From Donghicola sp041224595 (GTDB lineage Bacteria > Pseudomonadota > Alphaproteobacteria > Rhodobacterales > Rhodobacteraceae), in assembly GCF_041224595.1 (NCBI RefSeq), contig NZ_JBGFGN010000157.1, positions 62,001-126,000 of the forward strand: a DNA stretch of 64,000 nucleotides. Direction: 5' to 3'. This document shows, one piece after another, positions 8,568 to 17,054 of the stretch. How positions within the stretch are numbered: the stretch's first letter is position 1; each line of letters begins with the position of its first letter. The notes below the pieces were generated by a model, which was given only the letters and a program-made list of their open reading frames with translations, had not been told where the DNA came from and made no database searches. The translations under genes were made by a program, and so were the position numbers.

Positions 8568-9752
8568 GCCGGTCAGAAGCGGATCGCGGGTAATATCATA
8601 GCCATAGAGCCAGTCGAACGAGCCGACCAGTTTTTGCGGTGCGAAGCGGCTGACCAAGCCCATTCCCAGATGGGCCCCAAAACGCAGGGGTGCAGAGGAC
8701 AGGTGGTATTTCCATGCATTCCCGTTTGCCGCCTCGATCACACGGGACGCACGGTCTTGGCGCACCTGCTGATAGGTGTTGAACGCGCTCTGCAAATCCT
8801 GATTTCGCGCGAACTCCGCATTAAGCGCGTAGGCATCTTCGAGCGCCATGTTCGCCCCTTGCGCCAAGAATGGCAGGGTTGGATGAGCCGCATCCCCGAC
8901 CAGAACAGCCGAGCCTTTGTACCACTTTTCCGCCACGGGGTGCCGGAACAATCCCCAAACATGCACATCCTGAATTTGTGACAGCAATTTTTGCACGTCA
9001 GACCCGAAGTCGTGAAACGATGCACGCAGGTTGGACGGATCGTCCCGTTGTGACCATCCCTCTGCCGCCCATTGCGCACGCTCTTTCACTGCCACCACAT
9101 TCAAGATGGAACCGTCCCGCAACGGATAGACCACCAGATGCCGCTTGGGCCCCATGTAAACCCGCACCACAGAAGGCTGCTTCAGGACGTTTGGAACGAT
9201 GGCACGCCATGCCACCTGTCCCGTGAAAAACGGAGCTTCGGATCCATTGATTGCGGGCCGCACCACAGAACGCACACCGTCCGCACCGATCAACACTTCG
9301 GGCTGAAACGCGGGGCCGCAATGCATCTTCATGTTCAATGCAGCGTTCAAGCTAACGCTGTCGACCTTCTGTAGCAGGCGCACTTTTGCTCCGGCATCGC
9401 GCGCCGCAGAGGCCAGAACCTCGATTAAATCCGCGCGATGGACAAAATAGTAGCCCGTATCGCCACCAGTTTGGCGCAGCCGGATCTGCGCGACCACGCC
9501 AGAGCGGCGATAATCCCGCAGTTCTACCGCTTTGGCCTGCACACCGCAGGCGCGGATAGCATCGCCAACCCCGAGGGACTCCAGGACACGTAAACCGTTT
9601 GGGCTAATCTGGAGACCCGCCCCAACCTCCTTGATTGCATCGGCCTGCTCTAGAACTGTGACGCTGGCATCCTGCCGCGCCAATCCGAGGGCAACCGCTA
9701 ATCCCGCGATGCCCCCGCCAGCGACCGTGAAATTCTGGCTCATCCGAGGCAT
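8556..9752 (-). CDS. FAD-dependent aromatic-ring monooxygenase
   Basis: About 398 residues of the PHBH/UbiH/salicylate hydroxylase flavoprotein class. The N-terminal dinucleotide-binding motif GGGIAGLAVALGLAR and the later VLVGDAAHPTLPFLAQGANMALED (GD motif that contacts FAD ribityl and DG-like NADH loop) are clear. Such enzymes hydroxylate a phenolic ring with NAD(P)H and oxygen; the substrate here is unknown and no pathway genes flank it. The start is uncertain: ATG at 9752 follows a GGGGG stretch and is preferred, with ATG 9743 as alternative. It ends inside the 3' end of convergent xthA. Confidence 0.85.
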   Translation of the reverse strand: MPRMSQNFTVAGGGIAGLAVALGLARQDASVTVLEQADAIKEVGAGLQISPNGLRVLESLGVGDAIRACGVQAKAVELRDYRRSGVVAQIRLRQTGGDTGYYFVHRADLIEVLASAARDAGAKVRLLQKVDSVSLNAALNMKMHCGPAFQPEVLIGADGVRSVVRPAINGSEAPFFTGQVAWRAIVPNVLKQPSVVRVYMGPKRHLVVYPLRDGSILNVVAVKERAQWAAEGWSQRDDPSNLRASFHDFGSDVQKLLSQIQDVHVWGLFRHPVAEKWYKGSAVLVGDAAHPTLPFLAQGANMALEDAYALNAEFARNQDLQSAFNTYQQVRQDRASRVIEAANGNAWKYHLSSAPLRFGAHLGMGLVSRFAPQKLVGSFDWLYGYDITRDPLLTGSDV

Positions 9753-9782
9753 GATCCGCCCCCTACTTCGAAATCGTTTAGT

Positions 9783-9819
9783 CAAAATACAAATGCCGAG
9801 CTCACAAAGGAACCCGGCA
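9783..9819 (-). terminator. Intrinsic terminator after dksA
   Basis: Read on the minus strand, TGCCGGGT pairs with GCTCGGCA (two wobble pairs) across a loop of about 11 bases, followed by a T-rich run (TTTGTATTTT). It lies 32 bases beyond the dksA stop codon and before the monooxygenase gene, so it would separate these two same-strand genes. Confidence 0.6.
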
Positions 9820-9850
9820 CCTGCTAAAACTCATTTCACCGGCGGCGACC

Positions 9851-10324
9851 TTAGTCGTCGCGGTGGACCTTTTCCCGACGTTCGTGGCGCTCTTGCGCCT
9901 CGAGGGTCATGGTTGCGATCGGACGTGCGTCCAGACGCTTGAGCGAGATCGGCTCGCCGGTCATTTCACAGTAGCCGTATTCACCGTTTTCGATCCGGCG
10001 CAGAGCCGAATCGATCTTGGAAACTAGCTTTCGCTGACGATCACGTGTCCGCAGTTCCAGCGCGCGGTCGGTCTCTTCGCTCGCGCGGTCAGTCAGATCC
10101 GGAATATTCCGGGTACTGCCCTGCAAGGTTTCGATCGTCTCTCGGCTGTCCTCGAGGATCTCGTCCTTCCAGGCAATAAGCTTGCGACGGAAGTACTCGA
10201 GTTGCCGGTCATTCATGAACGGCTCGTCCTCGGCTGGCTGGTAATCCTCAGGTAGAAAGACTTCTGCTTTCATTTCCGCTCCCCTGATCAAGCCCTCGTC
10301 TGGGGTCGTTGGTTTGTCAGACAT
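9851..10324 (-). CDS. dksA: DksA-type transcription factor, single-cysteine variant
   Basis: A 157-residue DksA/TraR family protein that would enter the RNA polymerase secondary channel and, with ppGpp, adjust transcription of ribosomal and amino-acid promoters. The coiled-coil region with its acidic tip (DLTDRASEETDRALELR) is present, followed by the C4-type region. Only the first of the four zinc cysteines is kept (YGYCEMTGEPI); the second is Thr-Gly, and the later pair is replaced within ATMTLEAQERHE. The protein is therefore probably zinc-free, as in other alphaproteobacterial DksA variants. GGAGG precedes the ATG. It is divergent from the MoxR gene and followed by a terminator. Confidence 0.93.
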   Translation of the reverse strand: MSDKPTTPDEGLIRGAEMKAEVFLPEDYQPAEDEPFMNDRQLEYFRRKLIAWKDEILEDSRETIETLQGSTRNIPDLTDRASEETDRALELRTRDRQRKLVSKIDSALRRIENGEYGYCEMTGEPISLKRLDARPIATMTLEAQERHERREKVHRDD

Positions 10325-10453
10325 ATCGGGCCTCCTTCGGGGTCCACTTACCCCAGACCCACAGGGATGTCACTACACAAAGCACCCCAGTTTCGCGCGT
10401 AAGGTCATTCTGATAACCTGTTTCATGGCATAGGAAATGTTAGGAAAACCTTA

Positions 10454-11293
10454 ATGAAATTTTCATCGACCGACAAATATGTCGCGCCGGCGGATTTGAC
10501 TGTTGCAGTAAACGCCGCCATCGCGCTGGAACGCCCGCTTTTGGTCAAAGGCGAGCCAGGGACGGGCAAAACAGAGCTTGCCAGACAAGTTGCCGCATCC
10601 TTGGGACTACCGATGCTAGAATGGGCAGTGAAATCAACAACACGGGCTCAGCAAGGTCTCTACGAGTATGACGCCGTATCGCGCCTGCGGGACAGCCAAC
10701 TTGGCGATCCTCGTGTCGAAGATGTTTCGAATTACATTCGTAAGGGCAAACTTTGGCAGGCTTTCGACGCTGACGGGAAAGTCGTCCTACTGATCGACGA
10801 AATCGACAAAGCCGACATCGAGTTCCCCAACGATCTGCTGCAGGAACTCGATAAGATGGAGTTCTTTGTCTACGAAACCGGCGAGACAATTAAGGCAAAA
10901 CAGCGGCCTATCGTCATCATTACGTCAAATAATGAGAAGGAATTGCCCGATGCCTTCCTGCGTCGTTGTTTTTTCCACTACATCAGTTTCCCAGATACGG
11001 AAACAATGAAGCAAATCGTCGATGTCCATTTCCCGGGCATCAAGTCAGCTCTACTGACCGAAGCGCTGACCCAATTTTACGAGATTCGCGACACTGCAGG
11101 TCTCAAGAAGAAACCTAGCACTTCCGAGGTTTTAGATTGGTTAAAGCTGCTTCTGGCCGAGGACCTATCCCCAGAAGACATTCGCAGGGATGGAAAAAAT
11201 GCACTTCCCAAGTTGCACGGCGCGCTTTTAAAGAACGAGCAGGACGTTCACCTATTTGAAAGTCTGACTTTTATGCTAAAAGGGAAACGATAG
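10454..11293 (+). CDS. MoxR-family AAA ATPase
   Basis: A 279-residue AAA+ ATPase. Walker A is GEPGTGKT (residues 33-40), Walker B is LLIDEIDKAD, sensor 1 lies in IIITSNNEKELPDAFLRRC, with the arginine finger in LRR. Such MoxR/CoxD-type ATPases work as chaperones with a von Willebrand A-domain partner to assemble or activate metal enzymes. The likely partner is the VWA gene 1.8 kb downstream; the DUF2927 and small membrane protein genes stand between them. The gene starts shortly downstream of the divergent dksA promoter region. The 213 bases after it are A+T-rich and show no recognisable feature. Confidence 0.9.
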   Translation: MKFSSTDKYVAPADLTVAVNAAIALERPLLVKGEPGTGKTELARQVAASLGLPMLEWAVKSTTRAQQGLYEYDAVSRLRDSQLGDPRVEDVSNYIRKGKLWQAFDADGKVVLLIDEIDKADIEFPNDLLQELDKMEFFVYETGETIKAKQRPIVIITSNNEKELPDAFLRRCFFHYISFPDTETMKQIVDVHFPGIKSALLTEALTQFYEIRDTAGLKKKPSTSEVLDWLKLLLAEDLSPEDIRRDGKNALPKLHGALLKNEQDVHLFESLTFMLKGKR

Positions 11294-11506
11294 TTATCCT
11301 GCCTTACAAATTTCCCAGTTACAGCAACATGTGGCCCGCTTTGAAAACGATACCTGAACTCACTGAAAACAAGGATGTTGACGTGTGTGCAGGTACCCAA
11401 TGCGAAGCGGACCATATGACAAAAGCCCCGACAGAGGGCGAAAGAGCGGCACGAGCGATTCGCGGATACTGGCAGGTCTCATCCCAACATTATCGGGTTC
11501 CCAGTA

Positions 11507-12862
11507 ATGCTTTACCGCCTGCTCTTGCCAGTTTTTGTGGCTCTTTCGGCGTGCACGCCGACCATGTCTGTCTACGATTCCCCTACGCGCGCCTTCACTG
11601 CTGAGGTAGACCTACCAGAAATGCGTGTCTTTTCATCGCCGCGAGCCCGTGCGCCCGCGCGATCCAACATGGAAATCGCACGCGATTTTCTGGATCTGAC
11701 CATGCGAATGGAAAGCGGGCGGCACCTGCCGTACTTTACGCGGTTCGAGGGCCCAATCACCGTAGCAGTGCGCGGCGCACCCTCACCCACACTTACAACT
11801 GACCTTGGTCGCCTTCTTTATCGCCTGCGCTCTGAGGCGGGATTACAGATTACACAAACGAACACGTCTGACGCGAACATAATTGTTAATGCGACGACCA
11901 GACGCGCGATCCAGAAGGTCCTGCCCCAAGCGGCCTGCTTTGTCGCTCCGAACGTGACAACTCTGGCCGAATACCGACTCGCGCGGCGGACTAAGCTGAC
12001 AAGCTGGTCCTCGATGAAGGAACGGAAAAGAATCACGATCTTTGTGCCCACTGATGTCAGCCCGCAAGAAACGCGCGACTGCCTGCACGAAGAACTGTCC
12101 CAAGCTTTGGGTCCACTGAATGATCTGTACAGGCTGCCGGATAGTATCTTTAACGATGACAATCTGCATACGGTTCTGACCGGGTTCGATATGCTGATCC
12201 TCAAGGCGATGTATGCGCCCGAACTGCACAGCGGGATGAACCGCCGTCAGGTCGCCAACCGCCTGCCAGAGGTTCTGGCACGCCTGAACCCTGCTGGTCA
12301 GCGCCCCCCGGGTAAATTCCAGATCTACACACCGCGCGATTGGCGTGCCAACATGATCACGGCCCTCGCCCCAGGCGCGAACATGAACCAGCGCCTGAAG
12401 GCAGCCGAAGATGCCCTGCGTATCGCAACGGCGCGCAAGCTCTCGGACGTACGCATGGGATATAACTGGTACGCGATCGGCCTGCTGACCGAGCGCAGCG
12501 ACCCTGACCGTGCCATCGCCGCATTCCAGAACGCCTATCAGTACTATCAGGCCAACAGCGGGACAGACATTCACAAAGCGCAGGTCGCATCGCGGATCGC
12601 GTCCTACGCTCTGCACAACGGCAACCCGCAAATGGCACTGGACTATATCGAGCCGAGCCTCGCAGCTGCGATCCGCGGCGAGAACGCGGCCCTTTTGTCA
12701 GCCCTGATGCTCCTGCGGTCCGAGGCACTGATGCGCAACGGCATGGCCACGGACGCCCGTGCCGCACGGGTGGACAGTCTGGGTTGGGCGCGCTACGGCT
12801 TTGGATCAGAACGGGAGCTGAAACAGCGCCTGCGTGTCCTCACCGGCTTTAGTCCCTTGTGA
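11507..12862 (+). CDS. DUF2927 lipoprotein
   Basis: A 451-residue exported protein. The N-terminus is a short hydrophobic signal ending in a lipobox, LSAC at residues 13-16, so Cys16 would be lipidated. A DUF2927 domain follows, including a conserved HEELSQALG segment with an HExxQ pattern reminiscent of a degenerate metalloprotease, then NDDNLHTVLTGFDMLILKAMY. The C-terminal third, from about residue 290, looks like helical TPR-type repeats (AIGLLTERSDPDRAIAAFQNAYQYY). Function is unknown. It separates the MoxR and VWA genes, with a small membrane protein gene directly after it. The ATG at 11507 gives a clean signal peptide. Confidence 0.8.
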   Translation: MLYRLLLPVFVALSACTPTMSVYDSPTRAFTAEVDLPEMRVFSSPRARAPARSNMEIARDFLDLTMRMESGRHLPYFTRFEGPITVAVRGAPSPTLTTDLGRLLYRLRSEAGLQITQTNTSDANIIVNATTRRAIQKVLPQAACFVAPNVTTLAEYRLARRTKLTSWSSMKERKRITIFVPTDVSPQETRDCLHEELSQALGPLNDLYRLPDSIFNDDNLHTVLTGFDMLILKAMYAPELHSGMNRRQVANRLPEVLARLNPAGQRPPGKFQIYTPRDWRANMITALAPGANMNQRLKAAEDALRIATARKLSDVRMGYNWYAIGLLTERSDPDRAIAAFQNAYQYYQANSGTDIHKAQVASRIASYALHNGNPQMALDYIEPSLAAAIRGENAALLSALMLLRSEALMRNGMATDARAARVDSLGWARYGFGSERELKQRLRVLTGFSPL

Positions 12863-12913
12863 TGTGCGTGGGCCCTGTAAATGCAGGGCCCGCAGCACTT
12901 TCAGGGGGGCACA

Positions 12914-13084
12914 ATGCTTCTAGTTATCGGGATCATGATCTTTGGCGGCGCAATGGGTGGTCTGATCGCCAGCCGCCGCAAGGGCACGCGCTCTGACGTT
13001 ATCCATTACATCGCGACATACGCGGTGATCTTTGCCATCATCGGGGTTCTCGCGCAGGTCATTCTGCTGCGCAACATCAGCTAA
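12914..13084 (+). CDS. Small two-helix membrane protein
   Basis: A 56-residue protein with two hydrophobic spans (about residues 2-19 and 33-51) joined by a short basic loop containing SRRKGTRSD. The ATG follows a GGGGGG stretch by a few bases. It lies between the DUF2927 lipoprotein gene and the VWA gene, 10 bases before the latter's start, so it is probably translated from the same message. I do not recognise the family. It could be a membrane anchor or small partner of the MoxR-VWA complex, but that rests only on position. Confidence 0.7.
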   Translation: MLLVIGIMIFGGAMGGLIASRRKGTRSDVIHYIATYAVIFAIIGVLAQVILLRNIS

Positions 13085-13094
13085 AGGACCCGCG

Positions 13095-14279
13095 ATGTTC
13101 CTGCCCTTTTTCGAGAACCTTAGACAGCGCGCCGTTCCCGTCACCTTACGGGAATATCTGGCCTTTCTCGAGGGAATGCAAAAAGGGCTGACCACTTACG
13201 ATATCGAAAGCTTCTACTACTTCGCCCGCACGGCGATGGTAAAGGACGAGCGACACCTCGATCGCTTTGACCAAGCCTTCAGCGAGACATTCAAAGGCAT
13301 CGAAGACATCCCGAACGACGCGGTTCTAGATGCGCTCGACCTGCCCGAAGAATGGCTGCGCAAGATGGCCGAAAAGCACATGACCGAAGAGGAAAAGGCC
13401 CAGATTGAAGCCATGGGCGGCTTTGACAAGCTGATGGAGGCGCTGAAAAAGCGGCTCGAGGAGCAGAAGGGTCGACATCAAGGTGGTAACAAGTGGGTCG
13501 GCACGGCAGGCACCTCTCCCTTTGGCGCCTACGGCTACAATCCCGAAGGCGTCCGCATCGGCCAACACGAAAGCCGCCACCGCCGCGCGGTCAAGGTCTG
13601 GGACAAACGCGAGTTCCGCAATCTGGATGACTCGGTCGAACTCGGCACCCGCAATATCAAGGTCGCGATGAAGCGCCTGCGCAAATGGGCCCGCGATGGC
13701 GCCCACGAAGAGCTGGACCTGGACGGCACCATCCGCTCTACCGCCGAACACGGATATCTGGATGTCAAAACGCGCCCCGAGCGGCGCAATGCGGTAAAGG
13801 TCGTGCTGTTTCTGGACGTTGGTGGGTCGATGGATGACCACGTGAAGGTCGTACAGGAACTTTTCAGCGCGGCACGGACCGAATTCAAGCATCTGGAATA
13901 CTACTATTTCCACAACTGCCTGTACGAGGGCGTCTGGCGCGACAACGCCCGCCGCTGGACTGAACAGATCCCGACGCACGAGGTGATGAACACCTACGGC
14001 TCGGACTACAAATGCATCTTTGTCGGCGATGCCAGCATGAGCCCCTACGAGATCGCGATCCCCGGCGGCGCGAACGAGCATTGGAACGAAGAGCCCGGTC
14101 AGGTGTGGCTCCAGCGTGCCCGGCGCCAGTGGCCGCAGCATCTGTGGATCAATCCGGTGCCAGAGAAATATTGGCCCTACACGCAATCGATCCACATGAT
14201 CCGCCAAATCTTCGAAGACCGGATGGTCCCCATGACGCTCGAGGGGATCGAGCGCGGCATGAAGGAATTGGGACGATGA
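13095..14279 (+). CDS. CoxE-type von Willebrand factor A protein
   Basis: A 394-residue cytoplasmic protein of the CoxE/VWA family. The C-terminal half holds the MIDAS-type motif LFLDVGGSMDDHV (D-x-G-x-S), and the N-terminal half has helical segments typical of the family (MFLPFFENLRQRAVPVTLREYLAFL). With the MoxR ATPase upstream it would form a MoxR-VWA chaperone pair that inserts metals into or remodels a target enzyme; no obvious target lies nearby. The ATG at 13095 is preferred because AAAGGA lies just before it; the frame is open further back into the preceding gene. It overlaps the next gene by ATGA. Confidence 0.88.
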   Translation: MFLPFFENLRQRAVPVTLREYLAFLEGMQKGLTTYDIESFYYFARTAMVKDERHLDRFDQAFSETFKGIEDIPNDAVLDALDLPEEWLRKMAEKHMTEEEKAQIEAMGGFDKLMEALKKRLEEQKGRHQGGNKWVGTAGTSPFGAYGYNPEGVRIGQHESRHRRAVKVWDKREFRNLDDSVELGTRNIKVAMKRLRKWARDGAHEELDLDGTIRSTAEHGYLDVKTRPERRNAVKVVLFLDVGGSMDDHVKVVQELFSAARTEFKHLEYYYFHNCLYEGVWRDNARRWTEQIPTHEVMNTYGSDYKCIFVGDASMSPYEIAIPGGANEHWNEEPGQVWLQRARRQWPQHLWINPVPEKYWPYTQSIHMIRQIFEDRMVPMTLEGIERGMKELGR

Positions 14280-14665
14280 AACGCCGCATGCGGGACAGCC
14301 TGCGCAAGCATCCTGTTCTCTCTGCGATCTTTGCGTTGGCGCTCGTGGCCACAATCGTCTTTGGCATTCGCATGCTGATGTTCATGGCCCACTGGGACCC
14401 GCCCCCGCCAGACCAGCAACCGATCGAAGGCTGGATGACACCGCGCTACGTCGCTTTTAGCTGGGACATCCCCAAGCCCGAAATGTTTGCCATCATGGCT
14501 CGGATCACTGGTCTGGATAACCCACCCGATAAGCCCATGCCAATCGAGCGGATCGCCGAAAATAGCGGCATGACCACCGCGGCCTTTATTGACGCGCTGG
14601 ACCAAGAGATTGCCGCCTATCGTGCAGCCAATCCCGATCACGCGGGTGACAGGCCCCATGACTGA
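14276..14665 (+). CDS. Hypothetical single-pass membrane protein
   Basis: A 129-residue protein with a basic N-terminus, one membrane span (about residues 14-36) and a Pro-rich then helical tail (PPPPDQQPIEGWMTPRYVAFSWDIP). The ATG overlaps the VWA stop codon as ATGA, and the 3' end overlaps the DedA gene by 8 bases, so all three are almost certainly translationally coupled. I do not recognise the family. Its tail could face the cytoplasm or periplasm; by the positive-inside rule the basic N-terminus is inside and the tail outside. Confidence 0.75.
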   Translation: MKRRMRDSLRKHPVLSAIFALALVATIVFGIRMLMFMAHWDPPPPDQQPIEGWMTPRYVAFSWDIPKPEMFAIMARITGLDNPPDKPMPIERIAENSGMTTAAFIDALDQEIAAYRAANPDHAGDRPHD

Positions 14666-15242
14666 AAGCTTCTTTACGCTCATAACCGATTACGGCGTAT
14701 GGATCATTCTGGCCTCGACCTATCTCTCCTGCCTTCTGGTGCCGATCCCCAGCTCGATGATGATGCTAGCAGGTGGCGCGCTGGTGTCGGTGGGGGATTT
14801 GGTGCTGTGGCAGGTTGTGCTTGCAGCCTATGGCGGCGCGGTCCTTGGGGATCAGAGCGGCTTTGCGATTGGCCAGCGGGCCAGCGGGCTGCTCGCACGG
14901 CTCACCTCTGATAAACCCAAACGCAAGGCTCTGTACACTCGGGCGCAAAAGGTGGTCGAGACCTCTGGCGGAACCGGCGTCTTCTTTAGTACGTGGCTTT
15001 TTGCCCCGCTCGGACCGTGGATCAATATCGCAGCGGGTGCGGCAAAAATGGGTTGGCTGCGGTTCAGCTTGTGGGACGCGGCCGGAGAACTGGTCTGGGT
15101 CAGCATCTATGTCGGTCTTGGCTACAGCTTTGCCACCAGCCTGTCGAGCATCGCCGAAATCGCAAGCAACGCCATAGGTTTTGTCACGGCGGCCCTAATC
15201 GCGGTTGTTCTTGGGCGCTGGCTCCTACGCCGCGGAACATAA
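14658..15242 (+). CDS. DedA-family membrane protein
   Basis: A 194-residue inner-membrane protein of the DedA/SNARE-associated family. Recognisable parts are PIPSSMMMLAGGALV, the loop GDQSGFAIGQRAS, and FFSTWLFAPLGPWINIAAGAAKM with the conserved re-entrant segment. DedA proteins are proposed to be proton-dependent flippases for undecaprenyl phosphate or phospholipids; which lipid applies here is unknown. The start ATG at 14658 overlaps the end of the upstream gene, closing the apparent MoxR-VWA operon. A longer frame is open to 14589 but lies inside the previous gene. Confidence 0.85.
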   Translation: MTESFFTLITDYGVWIILASTYLSCLLVPIPSSMMMLAGGALVSVGDLVLWQVVLAAYGGAVLGDQSGFAIGQRASGLLARLTSDKPKRKALYTRAQKVVETSGGTGVFFSTWLFAPLGPWINIAAGAAKMGWLRFSLWDAAGELVWVSIYVGLGYSFATSLSSIAEIASNAIGFVTAALIAVVLGRWLLRRGT

Positions 15243-15319
15243 TCCCGAACCTCTATGGAACATTTCTGATGTGCTGGCCGTTGATGCCCCAACAGAAAGA
15301 CACAGAAGGACTGTACGTG

Positions 15320-15751
15320 ATGATTAACAAGATTGGCTCCGCAAAATGGACTGGCTCGCTCAAAGAGGGCAAAGGCTACGTCTCGACCGAGTCGGGCGCG
15401 CTTGATGATCAACCCTATGGCTTCAACACCCGTTTCGAAGATGGCGCAGGAACCAACCCCGAAGAAATCATCGGGGCGGCACACGCAGCCTGCTTCTCGA
15501 TGGCGCTGTCTATGATCCTAGGGGAAAATATCCCTGACTCGATCGCGACGACCGCAACCGTGTCGATGGACAAAGACGGCGAAGGTTTCGCGGTCAAAAA
15601 AATCCATCTGGACGTGACTGGCAAGGTGCCCGGCATCACTTCCGAAGAGTTCACCAAGGCGGCCACCACCGCCAAGGACAACTGCCCGATTTCACGCTTG
15701 TTGATGGGCGGCACGGCAGAAATCACCATGGACGCCAAGTTCGAGGGCTAA
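15320..15751 (+). CDS. OsmC-family peroxiredoxin
   Basis: A 143-residue thiol peroxidase of the OsmC subclass, which reduces organic hydroperoxides in the cytoplasm. Two redox cysteines are visible: HAACFSMALS in the middle and DNCPISRLL near the C-terminus. AGAAGGA lies about 9 bases before the ATG at 15320, which decides the start; the open frame continues upstream into DedA but that part is not OsmC-like. It stands alone, 77 bases after the DedA gene and followed by a strong terminator. Confidence 0.93.
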   Translation: MINKIGSAKWTGSLKEGKGYVSTESGALDDQPYGFNTRFEDGAGTNPEEIIGAAHAACFSMALSMILGENIPDSIATTATVSMDKDGEGFAVKKIHLDVTGKVPGITSEEFTKAATTAKDNCPISRLLMGGTAEITMDAKFEG

Positions 15752-15771
15752 GCTCCGGCTCTTTGCGCACA

Positions 15772-15808
15772 GCGCCTGACGTTTCATCGCGTCGGGCGCT
15801 TTTCTTTT
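15772..15808 (+). terminator. Intrinsic terminator after osmC
   Basis: GCGCCTGACG and CGTCGGGCGC form a 10-pair stem (one G-T wobble) with an 8-base loop, followed by TTTTCTTTT. It lies 21 bases after the OsmC stop codon and ends 20 bases before the M48 protease start. Confidence 0.85.
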
Positions 15809-15828
15809 GCCATGTGCTGCCCCATCTT

Positions 15829-16518
15829 ATGCGCATGATCAAGTTCACACCGATCCTGCTCGCGGCACTGTATGCCTTTGCCATGTACCACTTCAGCGCG
15901 TGGCGCACGCGCAAAGAACTGGACATGCGGTCCACCGAATTGGCGGATCGCGGGTTGAAACAACTCTGCGATCAGATGGCCGCCGCTTTGGAACTGCCGC
16001 GCATCCGCGTCCACCTCTATGACATCGAACCGGTGAATGGTCTGGCCGCCCCTGATGGGCGCATATTCATCACGCGCGGGTTCTACAAACGGTACAAAGC
16101 CGGTGCCGTCACGGCCGAGGAACTGGCCAGCGTCATCGCCCACGAAATGGGACACGTCGCTCTTGGCCATACCCGCAAACGGATGATCGATTTTTCGGGT
16201 CAGAATGCGTTGCGAACCGCTTTGGCGATGGTGCTGAGCCGGTTTTTGCCCGGCATCGGCGTGATGATAGCGAATGCGATGGCCAGCATGCTCGCTGCGC
16301 GCCTGTCCCGCAATGATGAATACGAGGCTGACGCCTATGCCTCTGCCCTGCTGGTCAAAGCAGGCATCGGCACGGGACCGCAGAAATCCCTATTTCACAA
16401 GCTGGATGAACTGACCCAGAGCCGCGCAGGCGTCATGCCCGCTTGGCTGATGAGCCACCCGAAAACCCCCGACCGCATCGCCGCGATTGAGGCCAACGAA
16501 CGCCGCTGGAACGTTTAA
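15829..16518 (+). CDS. M48-family membrane metalloprotease
   Basis: About 229 residues. An N-terminal hydrophobic anchor is followed by a zinc-protease domain with the catalytic HEMGH motif (in VIAHEMGHVALGHTRK) and a downstream third zinc ligand in RNDEYEADAYAS. Such HtpX/M48 enzymes degrade damaged membrane or exported proteins. The start is taken at ATG 15829, with a second ATG at 15835; no convincing ribosome-binding site is visible, and the open frame continues to 15763 through the osmC terminator, which makes the longer start unlikely. The stop codon overlaps the end of the convergent PIN gene. Confidence 0.87.
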   Translation: MRMIKFTPILLAALYAFAMYHFSAWRTRKELDMRSTELADRGLKQLCDQMAAALELPRIRVHLYDIEPVNGLAAPDGRIFITRGFYKRYKAGAVTAEELASVIAHEMGHVALGHTRKRMIDFSGQNALRTALAMVLSRFLPGIGVMIANAMASMLAARLSRNDEYEADAYASALLVKAGIGTGPQKSLFHKLDELTQSRAGVMPAWLMSHPKTPDRIAAIEANERRWNV

Positions 16519-17054
16519 CCCAGCCGTTTTCCCAGCCGAGGCATGCGCGCCTTTTTCATCAGGGGGCGGATATCGCGGGGAGCGTCGTCCATGTGTTCAG
16601 CGGCAGCGCGGACAGTTTCGACAACCTGCCCCACGGCTTCGGGCGCGTCGTCGCACAAACGCAGCATGAACTGGTCGCTGTCCAGACGTTCGATCCCCTC
16701 TTCCGCCAGCGTATGGCGGGGGAAATCCTTGGCGTTCAGGGTGACAATAATGTCCGCGTGCCCTTTGATCGCGGCGGCCAATACGTGCAGGTCGCCACTG
16801 TCAGGCAGGTACAAACGCTGCTCGATGTGCTCGAATTCCTGCACAGAAGCTTTCGGGAAGGCACCCCGTAGCAGGGCAATCTCGCCCTCGGCCTGCATCC
16901 CGTCGACGGGGCCAGAACGCGCCGCAGCCCGCCGCCATTCCTCTAGGATCCGGTCGGACCAGAGCGGCTGATAGAGGCCGGCTCTCGCAGCCCCGATCAG
17001 CACTTCGCGCATCACCGTCGGATAGAGGACACAGGCGTCGAGCAGGACCTTCAT
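16515..17054 (-). CDS. PIN-domain protein
   Basis: A 179-residue protein with a PIN ribonuclease fold: VLLDACVLYPT at the N-terminus (first acidic residue), an internal Glu in SDRILEEWRRA, and PDSGDLHVLAAAI plus VTLNAKDFP for the later acidic site. PIN proteins often act as toxin RNases, but there is no antitoxin-like gene beside this one. Its ATG overlaps the stop of the rRNA methyltransferase gene as ATGA, so they are co-expressed. It may therefore be an RNA-processing enzyme rather than a toxin; this is inference from position only. Confidence 0.8.
   Translation of the reverse strand: MKVLLDACVLYPTVMREVLIGAARAGLYQPLWSDRILEEWRRAAARSGPVDGMQAEGEIALLRGAFPKASVQEFEHIEQRLYLPDSGDLHVLAAAIKGHADIIVTLNAKDFPRHTLAEEGIERLDSDQFMLRLCDDAPEAVGQVVETVRAAAEHMDDAPRDIRPLMKKARMPRLGKRLG

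Noticed and set aside
11329..11604. A 91-codon frame between the MoxR and DUF2927 genes
   Set aside because: It overlaps the signal-peptide region of the lipoprotein in another frame, lacks a ribosome-binding site and has no recognisable content.
16515..17054. Toxin-antitoxin module based on the PIN domain
   Set aside because: No small antitoxin-like gene is adjacent; both neighbours are larger enzymes.
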